From positions 21,842,501 to 21,906,500 of the forward strand of contig CANUEZ040000067.1 in assembly GCA_948099385.1 (NCBI GenBank): DNA of 64,000 bases. Reading direction: 5' to 3'. This document shows, one piece after another, positions 25,501-40,300 of the stretch; the stretch's first letter is position 1; each line of letters starts with the position of its first letter. This DNA is from Fasciola hepatica (taxonomy: Eukaryota; Platyhelminthes; Trematoda; Plagiorchiida; Fasciolidae). A program made the position numbers and the translations under genes. The notes beneath the pieces were generated by a model. That model did no database searches, was not told where the DNA came from, and saw nothing but the letters and a program-made list of their open reading frames with translations.

Positions 25501-28500
25501 CATTCCGTTATGAACAACCTACAGAGCTTGGTTATTATTTGCAATTGAGTAGTAGGAGATTAGATTTGTATATAATATGATTCATCATGCAGCTTGAACG
25601 CTCAACCCACCATTGAAAACGATGGAAGCACTGTACAGCTGTTTCATCCTTGTTGGGAATCATCAGCAGTGCACATCCACCGAGCCCCCACGGGGACTCG
25701 AACCCGGGGTGAACGATTGTGAATCGAACACCTTAACCACAAGGCTATCCGGGTTGGCTCTCAACGGTTTGCTGAACATCTACACTACATGATATAACAC
25801 CCTTCCGTCACTGGCTTTTGAACGGTAACAACCCGCTTCCCACACAGCGATCGACTCCTATGATGGATGACTTCTCTGTAGGGGCCTAAGTACAACGAAG
25901 GCATTCCGTTATGAACAACCTACAGAGCTTGGTTATTATTTACAATTGAGTAGTAGGAGATTAGATTTGTATATAATATGATTCATCATGCAGCTTGAAC
26001 TCTCAACTCACCATTGAAAACGATGGAAGCACTGTACAGCTGTTTCATCCTTGTTGGGAATCATCAGCAGTGCACATCCACCGAGCCCCCACGGGGACTC
26101 GAACCCGGGGTGAACGATTGTGAATCGAACACCTTAACCACAAGGCTATCCGGGTTGGCTCTCAACGGTTTGCTGAACATCTACACTACATGATATAACA
26201 CCCTTCCGTCACTGGCTTTTGAACGGTAACAACCCGCTTCCCACACAGCGATCGACTCCTATGATGGATGACTTCTCTGTAGGGGCCTAAGTACAACGAA
26301 GGCATTCCGTTATGAACAACCTACAGAGCTTGCTTATTATTTGCAATTGAGTAGTAGGAGATTAGATTTGTATATAATATGATTCATCATGCAGCTTGAA
26401 CGCTCAACCCACCATTGAAAACGATGGAAGCACTGTACAGCTGTTTCATCCTTGTTGGGAATCATCAGCAGTGCACATCCACCGAGCCCCCACGGGGACT
26501 CGAACCCGGGGTGAACGATTGTGAATCGAACACCTTAACCACAAGGCTATCCGGGTTGGCTCTCAACGGTTTGCTGAACATCTACACTACATGATATAAC
26601 ACCCTTCCGTCACTGGCTTTTGAACGGTAACAACCCGCTTCCCACACAGCGATCGACTACTATGATGGATGACTTCTCTGTAGGGGCCTAAGTACAACGA
26701 AGGCATTCCGTTATGAACAACCTACAGAGCTTGCTTATTATTTGCAATTGAGTAGTGGGAGATTAGATTTGTATATAATATGATTCATCATGCAGCTTGA
26801 ACGCTCAACTCACCATTGAAAACGATGGAAGCACTGTACAGCTGTTTCATCCTTGTTGGGAATCATCAGCAGTGCACATCCACCGAGCCCCCACGGGGAC
26901 TCGAACCCGGGGTGAACGATTGTGAATCGAACACCTTAACCACAAGGCTATCCGGGTTGGCTCTCAACGGTTTGCTGAACATCTACACTACATGATATAG
27001 CACCCTTCCGTCACTGGCTTTTGAACGGTAACAACCCGCTTCCCACACAGCGATCGACTCCTATGATGGATGACTTCTCTGTAGGGGCCTAAGTACAACG
27101 AAGGCATTCCGTTATGAACAACCTACAGAGCTTGGTTATTATTTGCAATTGAGTAGTAGGATATTAGATTTGTATATAATATGATTCATCATGCAGCTTG
27201 AACGCTCAACTCACCATTGAAAACGATGGAAGCACTGTACAGCTGTTTCATCCTTGTTGGGAATCATCAGCAGTGCACATCCACCGAGCCCCCACGGGGA
27301 CTCGAACCCGGGGTGAACGATTGTGAATCGAACACCTTAACCACAAGGCTATCCGGGTTGGCTCTCAACGGTTTGCTGAACATCTACACTACATGATATA
27401 ACACCCTTCCGTCACTGGCTTTTGAACGGTAACAACCCGCTTCCCACACAGCGATCGACTCCTATGATGGATGACTTCTCTGTAGGGGCCTAAGTACAAC
27501 GAAGGCATTCCGTTATGAACAACCTACAGAGCTTGGTTATTATTTGCAATTGAGTAGTAGGAGATTAGATTTGTATATAATATGATTCATCATGCAGCTT
27601 GAACGCTCAACTCACCATTGAAAACGATGGAAGCACTGTACAGCTGTTTCATCCTTGTTGGGAATCATCAGCAGTGCACATCCACCGAGCCCCCACGGGG
27701 AATCGAACCCGGGGTGAACGATTGTGAATCGAACACCTTAACCACAAGGCTATCCGGGTTGGCTCTCAACGGTTTGCTGAACATCTACACTACATGATAT
27801 AGCACCCTTCCGTCACTGGCTTTTGAACGGTAACAACCCGCTTCCCACACAGCGATCGACTCCTATGATGGATGACTTCTCTGTAGGGGCCTAAGTACAA
27901 CGAAGGCATTCCGTTATGAACAACCTACAGAGCTTGGTTATTATTTGCAATTGAGTAGTAGGAGATTAGATTTGTATATAATATGATTCATCATGCAGCT
28001 TGAACGTTCAACTCACCATTGAAAACGATGGAAGCACTGTACAGCTGTTTCATCCTTGTTGGGAATCATCAGCAGTGCACATCCACCGAGCCCCCACGGG
28101 GACTCGAACCCGGGGTGAACGATTGTGAATCGAACACCTTAACCACAAGGCTATCCGGGTTGGCTCTCAACGGTTTGCTGAACATCTACACTACATGATA
28201 TAACACCCTTCCGTCACTGGCTTTTGAACGGTAACAACCCGCTTCCCACACAGCGATCGACTCCTATGATGGATGACTTCTCTGTAGGGGCCTAAGTACA
28301 ACGAAGGCATTCCGTTATGAACAACCTACAGAGCTTGGTTATTATTTGCAATTGAGTAGTAGGAGATTAGATTTGTATATAATATGATTCATCATGCAGC
28401 TTGAACGCTCAACTCACCATTGAAAACGATGGAAGCACTGTACAGCTGTTTCATCCTTGTTGGGAATCATCAGCAGTGCACATCCACCGAGCCCCCACGG

Positions 28501-30093
28501 GGACTCGAACCCGGGGTGAACGATTGTGAATCGAACACCTTAACCACAAGGCTATCCGGGTTGGCTCTCAACGGTTTGCTGAACATCTACACTACATGAT
28601 ATAGCACCCTTCCGTCACTGGCTTTTGAACGGTAACAACCCGCTTCCCACACAGCGATCGACTCCTATGATGGATGTCTTCTCTATAGGGGCCTAAGTAC
28701 AACGAAGGCATTCCGTTGTGAACAACCTACAGAGCTTGGTTATTATTTGCAATTGAGTAGTAGGAGATTAGATTTGTATATAATATGATTCATCATGCAG
28801 CTTGAACGCTCAACTCACCATTGAAAACGATGGAAGCACTGTACAGCTGTTTCATCCTTGTTGGGAATCATCAGCAGTGCACATCCACCGAGCCCCCACG
28901 GGGACTTGAACCCGGGGTGAACGATTGTGAATCGAACACCTTAACCACAAGGCTATCCGGGTTGGCTCTCAACGGTTTGCTGAACATCTACACTACATGA
29001 TATAACACCCTTCCGTCACTGGCTTTTGAACGATAACAACCCGCTTCCCACACAGCGATCGACTCCTATGATGGATGACTTCTCTGTAGGGGCCTAAGTA
29101 CAACGAAGGCATTCCGTTATGAACAACCTACAGAGCTTGGTTATTATTTGCAATTGAGTAGTGGGAGATTAGATTTGTATATAATATGATTCATCATGCA
29201 GCTTGAACGCTCAACTCACCATTGAAAACGATGGAAGCACTGTACAGCTGTTTCATCCTTGTTGGGAATCATCAGCAGTGCACATCCACCGAGCCCCCAC
29301 GGGGACTCGAACCCGGGGTGAACGATTGTGAATCGAACACCTTAACCACAAGGCTATCCGGGTTGGCTCTCAACGGTTTGCTGAACATCTACACTACATG
29401 ATATAACACCCTTCCGTCACTGGCTTTTAGACGGTAACAACCCGCTTCCCACACAGCGATCGACTCCTATGATGGATGACTTCTCTGTAGGGGCCTAAGT
29501 ACAACGAAGGCATTCCGTTATGAACAACCTACAGAGCTTGGTTATTATTTGCAATTGAGTAGTAGGAGATTAGATTTGTATATAATATGATTCATCATGC
29601 AGCTTGAACGCTCAACTCACCATTGAAAACGATGGAAGCACTGTACAGCTGTTTCATCCTTGTTGGGAATCATCAGCAGTGCACATCCACCGAGCCCCCA
29701 CGGGGACTCGAACCCGGGGTGAACGATTGTGAATCGAACACCTTAACCACAAGGCTATCCGGGTTGGCTCTCAACGGTTTGCTGAACATCTACACTACAT
29801 GATATAACACCCTTCCGTCACTGGCTTTTGAACGGTAACAACCCGCTTCCCACACAGCGATCGACTCCTATGATGGATGACTTCTCTGTAGGGGCCTAAG
29901 TACAACGAAGGCATTCCGTTATGAACAACCTACAGAGCTTGCTTATTATTTGCAATTGAGTAGTAGGAGATTAGATTTGTATATAATATGATTCATCATG
30001 CAGCTTGAACGCTCAACTCACCATTGAAAAGGATGGAAGCACTGTACAGCTGTTTCATCCTTGTTGGGAATCATCAGCAGTGCACATCCACCG

Positions 30094-30165
30094 AGCCCCC
30101 ACGGGGACTCGAACCCGGGGTGAACGATTGTGAATCGAACACCTTAACCACAAGGCTGTCCGGGT
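30094..30165 (-). tRNA. tRNA-like copy n75, box A variant
   Basis: GGCTGTCCGGG changes the conserved T8 to C at the start of box A. It is one of only three copies with a changed box A. Confidence 0.6.
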
Positions 30166-33100
30166 TGGCTCTCAACGGTTTGCTGAACATCTACACTACA
30201 TGATATAACACCCTTCCGTCACTGGCTTTTGAACGGTAACAACCCGCTTCCCACACAGCGATCGACTCCTATGATGGATGACTTCTCTGTAGGGGCCTAA
30301 GTACAACGAAGGCATTCCGTTATGAACAACCTACAGAGCTTGGTTATTATTTGCAATTGAGTAGTAGGAGATTAGATTTGTATATAATATGATTCATCAT
30401 GCAGCTTGAACGCTCAACTCACCATTGAAAACGATGGAAGCACTGTACAGCTGTTTCATCCTTGTTGGGAATCATCAGCAGTGCACATCCACCGAGCCCC
30501 CACGGGGACTCGAACCCGGGGTGAACGATTGTGAATCGAACACCTTAACCACAAGGCTATCCGGGTTGGCTCTCAACGGTTTGCTGAACATCTACACTAC
30601 ATGATATAGCACCCTTCCGTCACTGGCTTTTGAACGGTAACAACCCGCTTCCCACACAGCGATCGACTCCTATGATGGATGACTTCTCTGTAGGGGCCTA
30701 AGTACAACGAAGGCATTCCGTTATGAACAACCTACAGAGCTTGGTTATTATTTGCAATTGAGTAGTAGGAGATTAGATTTGTATATAATATGATTCATCA
30801 TGCAGCTTGAACGCTCAACTCACCATTGAAAACGATGGAAGCACTGTACAGCTGTTTCATCCTTGTTGGGAATCATCAGCAGTGCACATCCACCGAGCCC
30901 CCACGGGGACTCGAACCCGGGGTGAACGATTGTGAATCGAACACCTTAACCACAAGGCTATCCGGGTTGGCTCTCAACGGTTTGCTGAACATCTACACTA
31001 CATGATATAGCACCCTTCCGTCACTGGCTTTTGAACGGTAACAACCCGCTTCCCACACAGCGATCGACTCCTATGATGGATGTCTTCTCTGTAGGGGCCT
31101 AAGTACAACGAAGGCATTCCGTTATGAACAACCTACAGAGCTTGGTTATTATTTGCAATTGAGTAGTAGGAGATTAGATTTGTATATAATATGATTCATC
31201 ATGCAGCTTGAACGCTCAACTCACCATTGAAAACGATGGAAGCACTGTACAGCTGTTTCATCCTTGTTGGGAATCATCAGCAGTGCACATCCACCGAGCC
31301 CCCACGGGGCCTCGAACCCGGGGTGAACGATTGTGAATCGAACACCTTAACCACAAGGCTATCCGGGTTGGCTCTCAACGGTTTGCTGAACATCTACACT
31401 ACATGATATAACACCCTTCCGTCACTGGCTTTTGAACGGTAACAACCCGCTTCCCACACAGCGATCGACTCCTATGATGGATGTCTTCTCTGTAGGGGCC
31501 TAAGTACAACGAAGGCATTCCGTTATGAACAACCTACAGAGCTTGGTTATTATTTGCAATTGAGTAGTAGGAGATTAGATTTGTATATAATATGATTCAT
31601 CATGCAGCTTGAACGCTCAACTCACCATTGAAAACGATGGAAGCACTGTACAGCTGTTTCATCCTTGTTGGGAATCATCAGCAGTGCACATCCACCGAGC
31701 CCCCACGGGGACTCGAACCCGGGGTGAACGATTGTGAATCGAACACCTTAACCACAAGGCTATCCGGGTTGGCTCTCAACGGTTTGCTGAACATCTACAC
31801 TACATGATATAGCACCCTTCCGTCACTGGCTTTTGAACGGTAACAACCCGCTTCCCACACAGCGATCGACTCCTATGATGGATGACTTCTCTGTAGGGGC
31901 CTAAGTACAACGAAGGCATTCCTTTATGAACAACCTACAGAGCTTGGTTATTATTTACAATTGAGTAGTAGGAGATTAGATTTGTATATAATATGATTCA
32001 TCATGCAGCTTGAACGCTCAACTCACCATTGAAAACGATGGAAGCACTGTACAGCTGTTTCATCCTTGTTGGGAATCATCAGCAGTGCACATCCATCGAG
32101 CCCCCACGGGGACTCGAACCCGGGGTGAACGATTGTGAATCGAACACCTTAACCACAAGGCTATCCGGGTTGGCTCTCAACGGTTTGCTGAACATCTACA
32201 CTACATGATATAACACCCTTCCGTCACTGGCTTTTGAACGGTAACAACCCGCTTCCCACACAGCGATCGACTCCTATGATGGATGACTTCTCTGTAGGGG
32301 CCTAAGTACAACGAAGGCATTCCGTTATGAACAACCTACAGAGCTTGCTTATTATTTGCAATTGAGTAGTAGGAGATTAGATTTGTATATAATATGATTC
32401 ATCATGCAGCTTAAACGCTCAACTCACCATTGAAAACGATGGAAGCACTGTACAGCTGTTTCATCCTTGTTGGGAATCATCAGCAGTGCACATCCACCGA
32501 GCCCCCACGGGGACTCGAACCCGGGGTGAACGATTGTGAATCGAACACCTTAACCACAAGGCTATCCGGGTTGGCTCTCAACGGTTTGCTGAACATCTAC
32601 ACTACATGATATAGCACCCTTCCGTCACTGGCTTTTGAACGGTAACAACCCGCTTCCCACACAGCGATCGACTCCTATGATGGATGACTTCTCTGTAGGG
32701 GCCTAAGTACAACGAAGGCATTCCGTTATGAACAACCTACAGAGCTTGGTTATTATTTGCAATTGAGTAGTAGGAGATTAGATTTGTATATAATATGATT
32801 CATCATGCAGCTTGAACGCTCAACTCACCATTGAAAACGATGGAAGCACTGTACAGCTGTTTCATCCTTGTTGGGAATCATCAGCAGTGCACATCCACCG
32901 AGCCCCCACGGGGACTCGAACCCGGGGTGAACGATTGTGAATCGAACACCTTAACCACAAGGCTATCCGGGTTGGCTCTCAACGGTTTGCTGAACATCTA
33001 CACTACATGATATAGCACCCTTCCGTCACTGGCTTTTGAACGGTAACAACCCGCTTCCCACACAGCGATCGACTCCTATGATGGATGACTTCTCTGTAGG

Positions 33101-36100
33101 TGCCTAAGTACAACGAACGCATTCCGTTATGAACAACCTACAGAGCTTGGTTATTATTTGCAATTGAGTAGTAGGAGATTATATTTGTATATAATATGAT
33201 TCATCATGCAGCTTGAACGCTCAACTCACCATTGAAAACGATGGAAGCACTGTACAGCTGTTTCATCCTTGTTGGGAATCATCAGCAGTGCACATCCACC
33301 GAGCCCCCACGGGGACTCGAACCCGGGGTGAACGATTGTGAATCGAACACCTTAACCACAAGGCTATCCGGGTTGGCTCTCAACGGTTTGCTGAACATCT
33401 ACACTACATGATATAACACCCTTCCGTCACTGGCTTTTGAACGGTAACAACCCGCTTCCCACACAGCGATCGACTCCTATGATGGATGACTTCTCTGTAG
33501 GGGCCTAAGTACAACGAAGGCATTCCGTTAAGAACAACCTACAGAGCTTGGTTATTATTTGCAATTGAGTAGTAGGAGATTAGATTTGTATATAATATGA
33601 TTCATCATGCAGCTTGAACGCTCAACTCACCATTGAAAACGATGGAAGCACTGAACAGCTGTTTCATCCTTGTTGGGAATCATCAGCAGTGCACATCCAC
33701 CGAGCCCCCACGGGGTCTCGAACCCGGGGTGAACGATTGTGAATCGAACACCTTAACCACAAGGCTATCCGGGTTGGCTCTCAACGGTTTGCTGAACATC
33801 TACACTACATGATATAACACCCTTCCGTCACTGGCTTTTGAACGGTAACAACCCGCTTCCCACACAGCGATCGACTCCTATGATGGATGACTTCTCTGTA
33901 GGGGCCTAAGTACAACGAAGGCATTCCGTTATGAACAACCTACAGAGCTTGCTTATTATTTGCAATTGAGTAGTAGGAGATTAGATTTGTATATAATATG
34001 ATTCATCATGCAGCTTGAACGCTCAACTCACCATTGAAAACGATGGAAGCACTGTACAGCTGTTTCATCCTTGTTGGGAATCATCAGCAGTGCACATCCA
34101 CCGAGCCCCCACGGGGACTCGAACCCGGGGTGAACGATTGTGAATCGAACACCTTAACCACAAGGCTATCCGGGTTGGCTCTCAACGGTTTGCTGAACAT
34201 CTACACTACATGATATAGCACCCTTCCGTCACTGGCTTTTGAACGGTAACAACCCGCTTCCCACACAGCGATCGACTCCTATGATGGATGACTTCTCTAT
34301 AGGGGCCTAAGTACAACGAACGCATTCCGTTATGAACAACCTACAGAGCTTGGTTATTATTTGCAATTGAGTAGTAGGAGATTAGATTTGTATATAATAT
34401 GATTCATCATGCAGCTTGAACGCTCAACTCACCATTGAAAACGATGGAAGCACTGTACAGCTGTTTCATCCTTGTTGGGAATCATCAGCAGTGCACATTC
34501 ACCGAGCCCCCACGGGGACTCGAACCCGGGGTGAACGATTGTGAATCGAACACCTTAACCACAAGGCTATCCGGGTTGGCTCTCAACGGTTTGCTGAACA
34601 TCTACACTACATGATATAGCACCCTTCCGTCACTGGCTTTTGAACGGTAACAACCCGCTTCCCACACAGCGATCGACTCCTATGATGGATGACTTCTCTG
34701 TAGGGGCCTAAGTACAACGAAGGCATTCCGTTATGAACAACCTACAGAGCTTGGTTATTATTTGCAATTGAGTAGTAGGAGATTAGATTTGTATATAATA
34801 TGATTCATCATGCAGCTTGAACGTTCAACTCACCATTGAAAACGATGGAAGCACTGTACAGCTGTTTCATCCTTGTTGGGAATCATCAGCAGTGCACATC
34901 CACCGAGCCCCCACGGGGACTCGAACCCGGGGTGAACGATTGTGAATCGAACACCTTAACCACAAGGCTATCCGGGTTGGCTCTCAACGGTTTGCTGAAC
35001 ATCTACACTACATGATATAGCACCCTTCCGTCACTGGCTTTTGAACGGTAACAACCCGCTTCCCACACAGCGATCGACTCCTATGATGGATGACTTCTCT
35101 GTAGGGGCCTAAGTACAACGAAGGCATTCCGTTATGAACAACCTACAGAGCTTGGTTATTATTTGCAATTGAGTAGTAGGAGATTAGATTTGTATATAAT
35201 ATGATTCATCATGCAGCTTGAACGTTCAACTCACCATTGAAAACGATGGAAGCACTGTACAGCTGTTTCATCCTTGTTGGGAATCATCAGCAGTGCACAT
35301 CCACCGAGCCCCCACGGGGACTCGAACCCGGGGTGAACGATTGTGAATCGAACACCTTAACCACAAGGCTATCCGGGTTGGCTCTCAACGGTTTGCTGAA
35401 CATCTACACTACATGATATAACACCCTTCCGTCACTGGCTTTTGAACGGTAACAACCCGCTTCCCACACAGCGATCGACTCCTATGATGGATGACTTCTC
35501 TATAGGGGCCTAAGTACAACGAACGCATTCCGTTATGAACAACCTACAGAGCTTGGTTATTATTTGCAATTGAGTAGTAGGAGATTAGATTTGTATATAA
35601 TATGATTCATCATGCAGCTTGAACGCTCAACTCACCATTGAAAACGATGGAAGCACTGTACAGCTGTTTCATCCTTGTTGGGAATCATCAGCAGTGCACA
35701 TCCACCGAGCCCCCACGGGGACTCGAACCCGGGGTGAACGATTGTGAATCGAACACCTTAACCACAAGGCTATCCGGGTTGGCTCTCAACGGTTTGCTGA
35801 ACATCTACACTACATGATATAACACCCTTCCGTCACTGGCTTTTGAACGGTAACAACCCGCTTCCCACACAGCGATCGACTCCTATGATGGATGACTTCT
35901 CTGTAGGGGCCTAAGTACAACGAAGGCATTCCGTTATGAACAACCTACAGAGCTTGGTTATTATTTGCAATTGAGTAGTAGGAGATTAGATTTGTATATA
36001 ATATGATTCATCATGCAGCTTGAACGCTCAACTCACCATTGAAAACGATGGAAGCACTGTACAGCTGTTTCATCCTTGTTGGGAATCATCAGCAGTGCAC

Positions 36101-37302
36101 ATCCACCGAGCCCCCACGGGGACTCGAACCCGGGGTGAACGATTGTGATTCGAACACCTTAACCACAAGGCTATCCGGGTTGGCTCTCAACGGTTTGCTG
36201 AACATCTACACTACATGATATAACACCCTTCCGTCACTGGCTTTTGAACGGTAACAACCCGCTTCCCACACAGCGATCGACTCCTATGATGGATGACTTC
36301 TCTGTAGGGGCCTAAGTACAACGAAGGCATTCCGTTATGAACAACCTACAGAGCTTGGTTATTATTTGCAATTGAGTAGTAGGAGATTAGATTTGTATAT
36401 AATATGATTCATCATGCAGCTTGAACGCTCAACTCACCATTGGAAACGATGGAAGCACTGTACAGCTGTTTCATCCTTGTTGGGAATCATCAGCAGTGCA
36501 CATCCACCGAGCCCCCACGGGGACTCGAACCCGGGGTGAACGATTGTGAATCGAACACCTTAACCACAAGGCTATCCGGGTTGGCTCTCAACGGTTTGCT
36601 GAACATCTACACTACATGATATAACACCCTTCCGTCACTGGCTTTTGAACGGTAACAACCCGCTTCCCACACAGCGATCGACTCCTATGATGGATGACTT
36701 CTCTATAGGGGCCTAAGTACAACGAACGCATTCCGTTATGAACAACCTACAGAGCTTGGTTATTATTTGCAATTGAGTAGTAGGAGATTAGATTTGTATA
36801 TAATATGATTCATCATGCAGCTTGAACGCTCAACCCACCATTGAAAACGATGGAAGCACTGTACAGCTGTTTCATCCTTGTTGGGAATCATCAGCAGTGC
36901 ACATCCACCGAGCCCCCACGGGGACTCGAACCCGGGGTGAACGATTGTGAATCGAACACCTTAACCACAAGGCTATCCGGGTTGGCTCTCAACGGTTTGC
37001 TGAACATCTACACTACATGATATAGCACCCTTCCGTCACTGGCTTTTGAACGGTAACAACCCGTTTCCCACACAGCGATCGACTCCTTTGATGGATGACT
37101 TCTCTATAGGGGCCTAAGTACAACGAAGGCATTCCGTTATGAACAACCTACAGAGCTTGGTTATTATTTGCAATTGAGTAGTAGGAGATTAGATTTGTAT
37201 ATAATATGATTCATCATGCAGCTTGAACGCTCAACTCACCATTGAAAACGATGGAAGCACTGTACAGCTGTTTCATCCTTGTTGGGAATCATCAGCAGTG
37301 CA

Positions 37303-40300
37303 CATCCACCGAGCCCCCACGGGGACTCGAACCCGGGGTGAACGATTGTGAATCGAACACCTTAACCACAAGGCTATCCGGGTTGGCTCTCAACGGTTTG
37401 CTGAACATCTACACTACATGATATAGCACCCTTCCGTCACTGGCTTTTGAACGGTAACAACCCGTTTCCCACACAGCGATCGACTCCTATGATGGATGAC
37501 TTCTCTATAGGGGCCTAAGTACAACGAAGGCATTCCGTTATGAACAACCTACAGAGCTTGGTTATTATTTGCAATTGAGTAGTAGGAGATTAGATTTGTA
37601 TATAATATGATTCATCATGCAGCTTGAACGCTCAACTCACCATTGAAAAGGATGGAAGCACTGTACAGCTGTTTCATCCTTGTTGGGAATCATGAGCAGT
37701 GCACATCCACCGAGCCCCCACGGGGACTCGAACCCGGGGTGAACGATTGTGAATCGAACACCTTAACCACAAGGCTATCCGGGTTGGCTCTCAACGGTTT
37801 GCTGAACATCTACACTACATGATATAACACCCTTCCGTCACTGGCTTTTGAACGGTAACAACCCGTTTCCCACACAGCGATCGACTCCTATGATGGATGA
37901 CTTCTCTATAGGGGCCTAAGTACAACGAAGGCATTCCGTTATGAACAACCTACAGAGCTTGGTTATTATTTGCAATTGAGTAGTAGGAGATTAGATTTGT
38001 ATATAATATGATTCATCATGCAGCTTGAACGCTCAACTCACCATTGAAAACGATGGAAGCACTGTACAGCTGTTTCATCCTTGTTGGGAATCATCAGCAG
38101 TGCACATCCACCGAGCCCCCACGGGGACTCGAACCCGGGGTGAACGATTGTGAATCGAACACCTTAACCACAAGGCTATCCGGGTTGGCTCTCAACGGTT
38201 TGCTGAACATCTACACTACATGATATAACACCCTTCCGTCACTGGCTTTTAGACGGTAACAACCCGCTTCCCACACAGCGATCGACTCCTATGATGGATG
38301 ACTTCTCTGTAGGGGCCTAAGTACAACGAAGGCATTCCGTTATGAACAACCTACAGAGCTTGGTTATTATTTACAATTGAGTAGTAGGAGATTAGATTTG
38401 TATATAATATGATTCATCATGCAGCTTGAACGCTCAACTCACCATTGAAAACGATGGAAGCACTGTACAGCTGTTTCATCCTTGTTGGGAATCATCAGCA
38501 GTGCACATCCACCGAGCCCCCACGGGGACTCGAACCCGGGGTGAACGATTGTGAATCGAACACCTTAACCACAAGGCTATCCGGGTTGGCTCTCAACGGT
38601 TTGCTGAACATCTACACTACATGATATAACACCCTTCCGTCACTTGCTTTTGAACGGTAACAACCCGCTTCCCACACAGCGATCGACTCCTATGATGGAT
38701 GACTTCTCTGTAGGGGCCTAAGTACAACGAAGGCATTCCGTTATGAACAACCTACAGAGCTTGCTTATTATTTGCAATTGAGTAGTAGGAGATTAGATTT
38801 GTATATAATATGATTCATCATGCAGCTTGAACGCTCAACTCACCATTGAAAAGGATGGAAGCACTGTACAGCTGTTTCATCCTTGTTGGGAATCATGAGC
38901 AGTGCACATCCACCGAGCCCCCACGGGGACTCGAACCCGGGGTGAACGATTGTGAATCGAACACCTTAACCACAAGGCTATCCGGGTTGGCTCTCAACGG
39001 TTTGCTGAACATCTACACTACATGATATAACACCCTTCCGTCACTGGCTTTTGAACGGTAACAACCCGTTTCCCACACAGCGATCGACTCCTATGATGGA
39101 TGACTTCTCTATAGGGGCCTAAGTACAACGAAGGCATTCCGTTATGAACAACCTACAGAGCTTGGTTATTATTTGCAATTGAGTAGTAGGAGATTAGATT
39201 TGTATATAATATGATTCATCATGCAGCTTGAACGCTCAACTCACCATTGAAAACGATGGAAGCACTGTACAGCTGTTTCATCCTTGTTGGGAATCATCAG
39301 GAGTGCACATCCACCGAGCCCCCACGGGGACTCGAACCCGAGGTGAACGATTGTGAATCGAACACCTTAACCACAAGGCTATCCGGGTTGGCTCTCAACG
39401 GTTTGCTGAACATCTACACTACATGATATAACACCCTTCCGTCACTGGCTTTTGAACGGTAACAACCCGCTTCCCACACAGCGATCGACTCCTATGATGG
39501 ATGACTTCTCTGTAGGGGCCTAAGTACAACGAAGGCATTCCGTTATGAACAACCTACAGAGCTTGGTTATTATTTGCAATTGAGTAGTAGGAGATTAGAT
39601 TTGTATATAATATGATTCATCATGCAGCTTGAACGCTCAACTCACCATTGAAAACGATGGAAGCACTGTACAGCTGTTTCATCCTTGTTGGGAATCATCA
39701 GCAGTGCACATCCACCGAGCCCCCACGGGGACTCGAACCCGGGGTGAACGATTGTGAATCGAACACCTTAACCACAAGGCTATCCGGGTTGGCTCTCAAC
39801 GGTTTGCTGAACATCTACACTACATGATATAACACCCTTCCGTCACTGGCTTTTAGACGGTAACAACCCGCTTCCCACACAGCGATCGACTCCTATGATG
39901 GATGACTTCTCTGTAGGGGCCTAAGTACAACGAAGGCATTCCGTTATGAACAACCTACAGAGCTTGGTTATTATTTACAATTGAGTAGTAGGAGATTAGA
40001 TTTGTATATAATATGATTCATCATGCAGCTTGAACGCTCAACTCACCATTGAAAACGATGGAAGCACTGTACAGCTGTTTCATCCTTGTTGGGAATCATC
40101 AGCAGTGCACATCCACCGAGCCCCCACGGGGACTCGAACCCGGGGTGAACGATTGTGAATCGAACACCTTAACCACAAGGCTATCCGGGTTGGCTCTCAA
40201 CGGTTTGCTGAACATCTACACTACATGATATAGCACCCTTCCGTCACTGGCTTTTGAACGGTAACAACCCGTTTCCCACACAGCGATCGACTCCTATGAT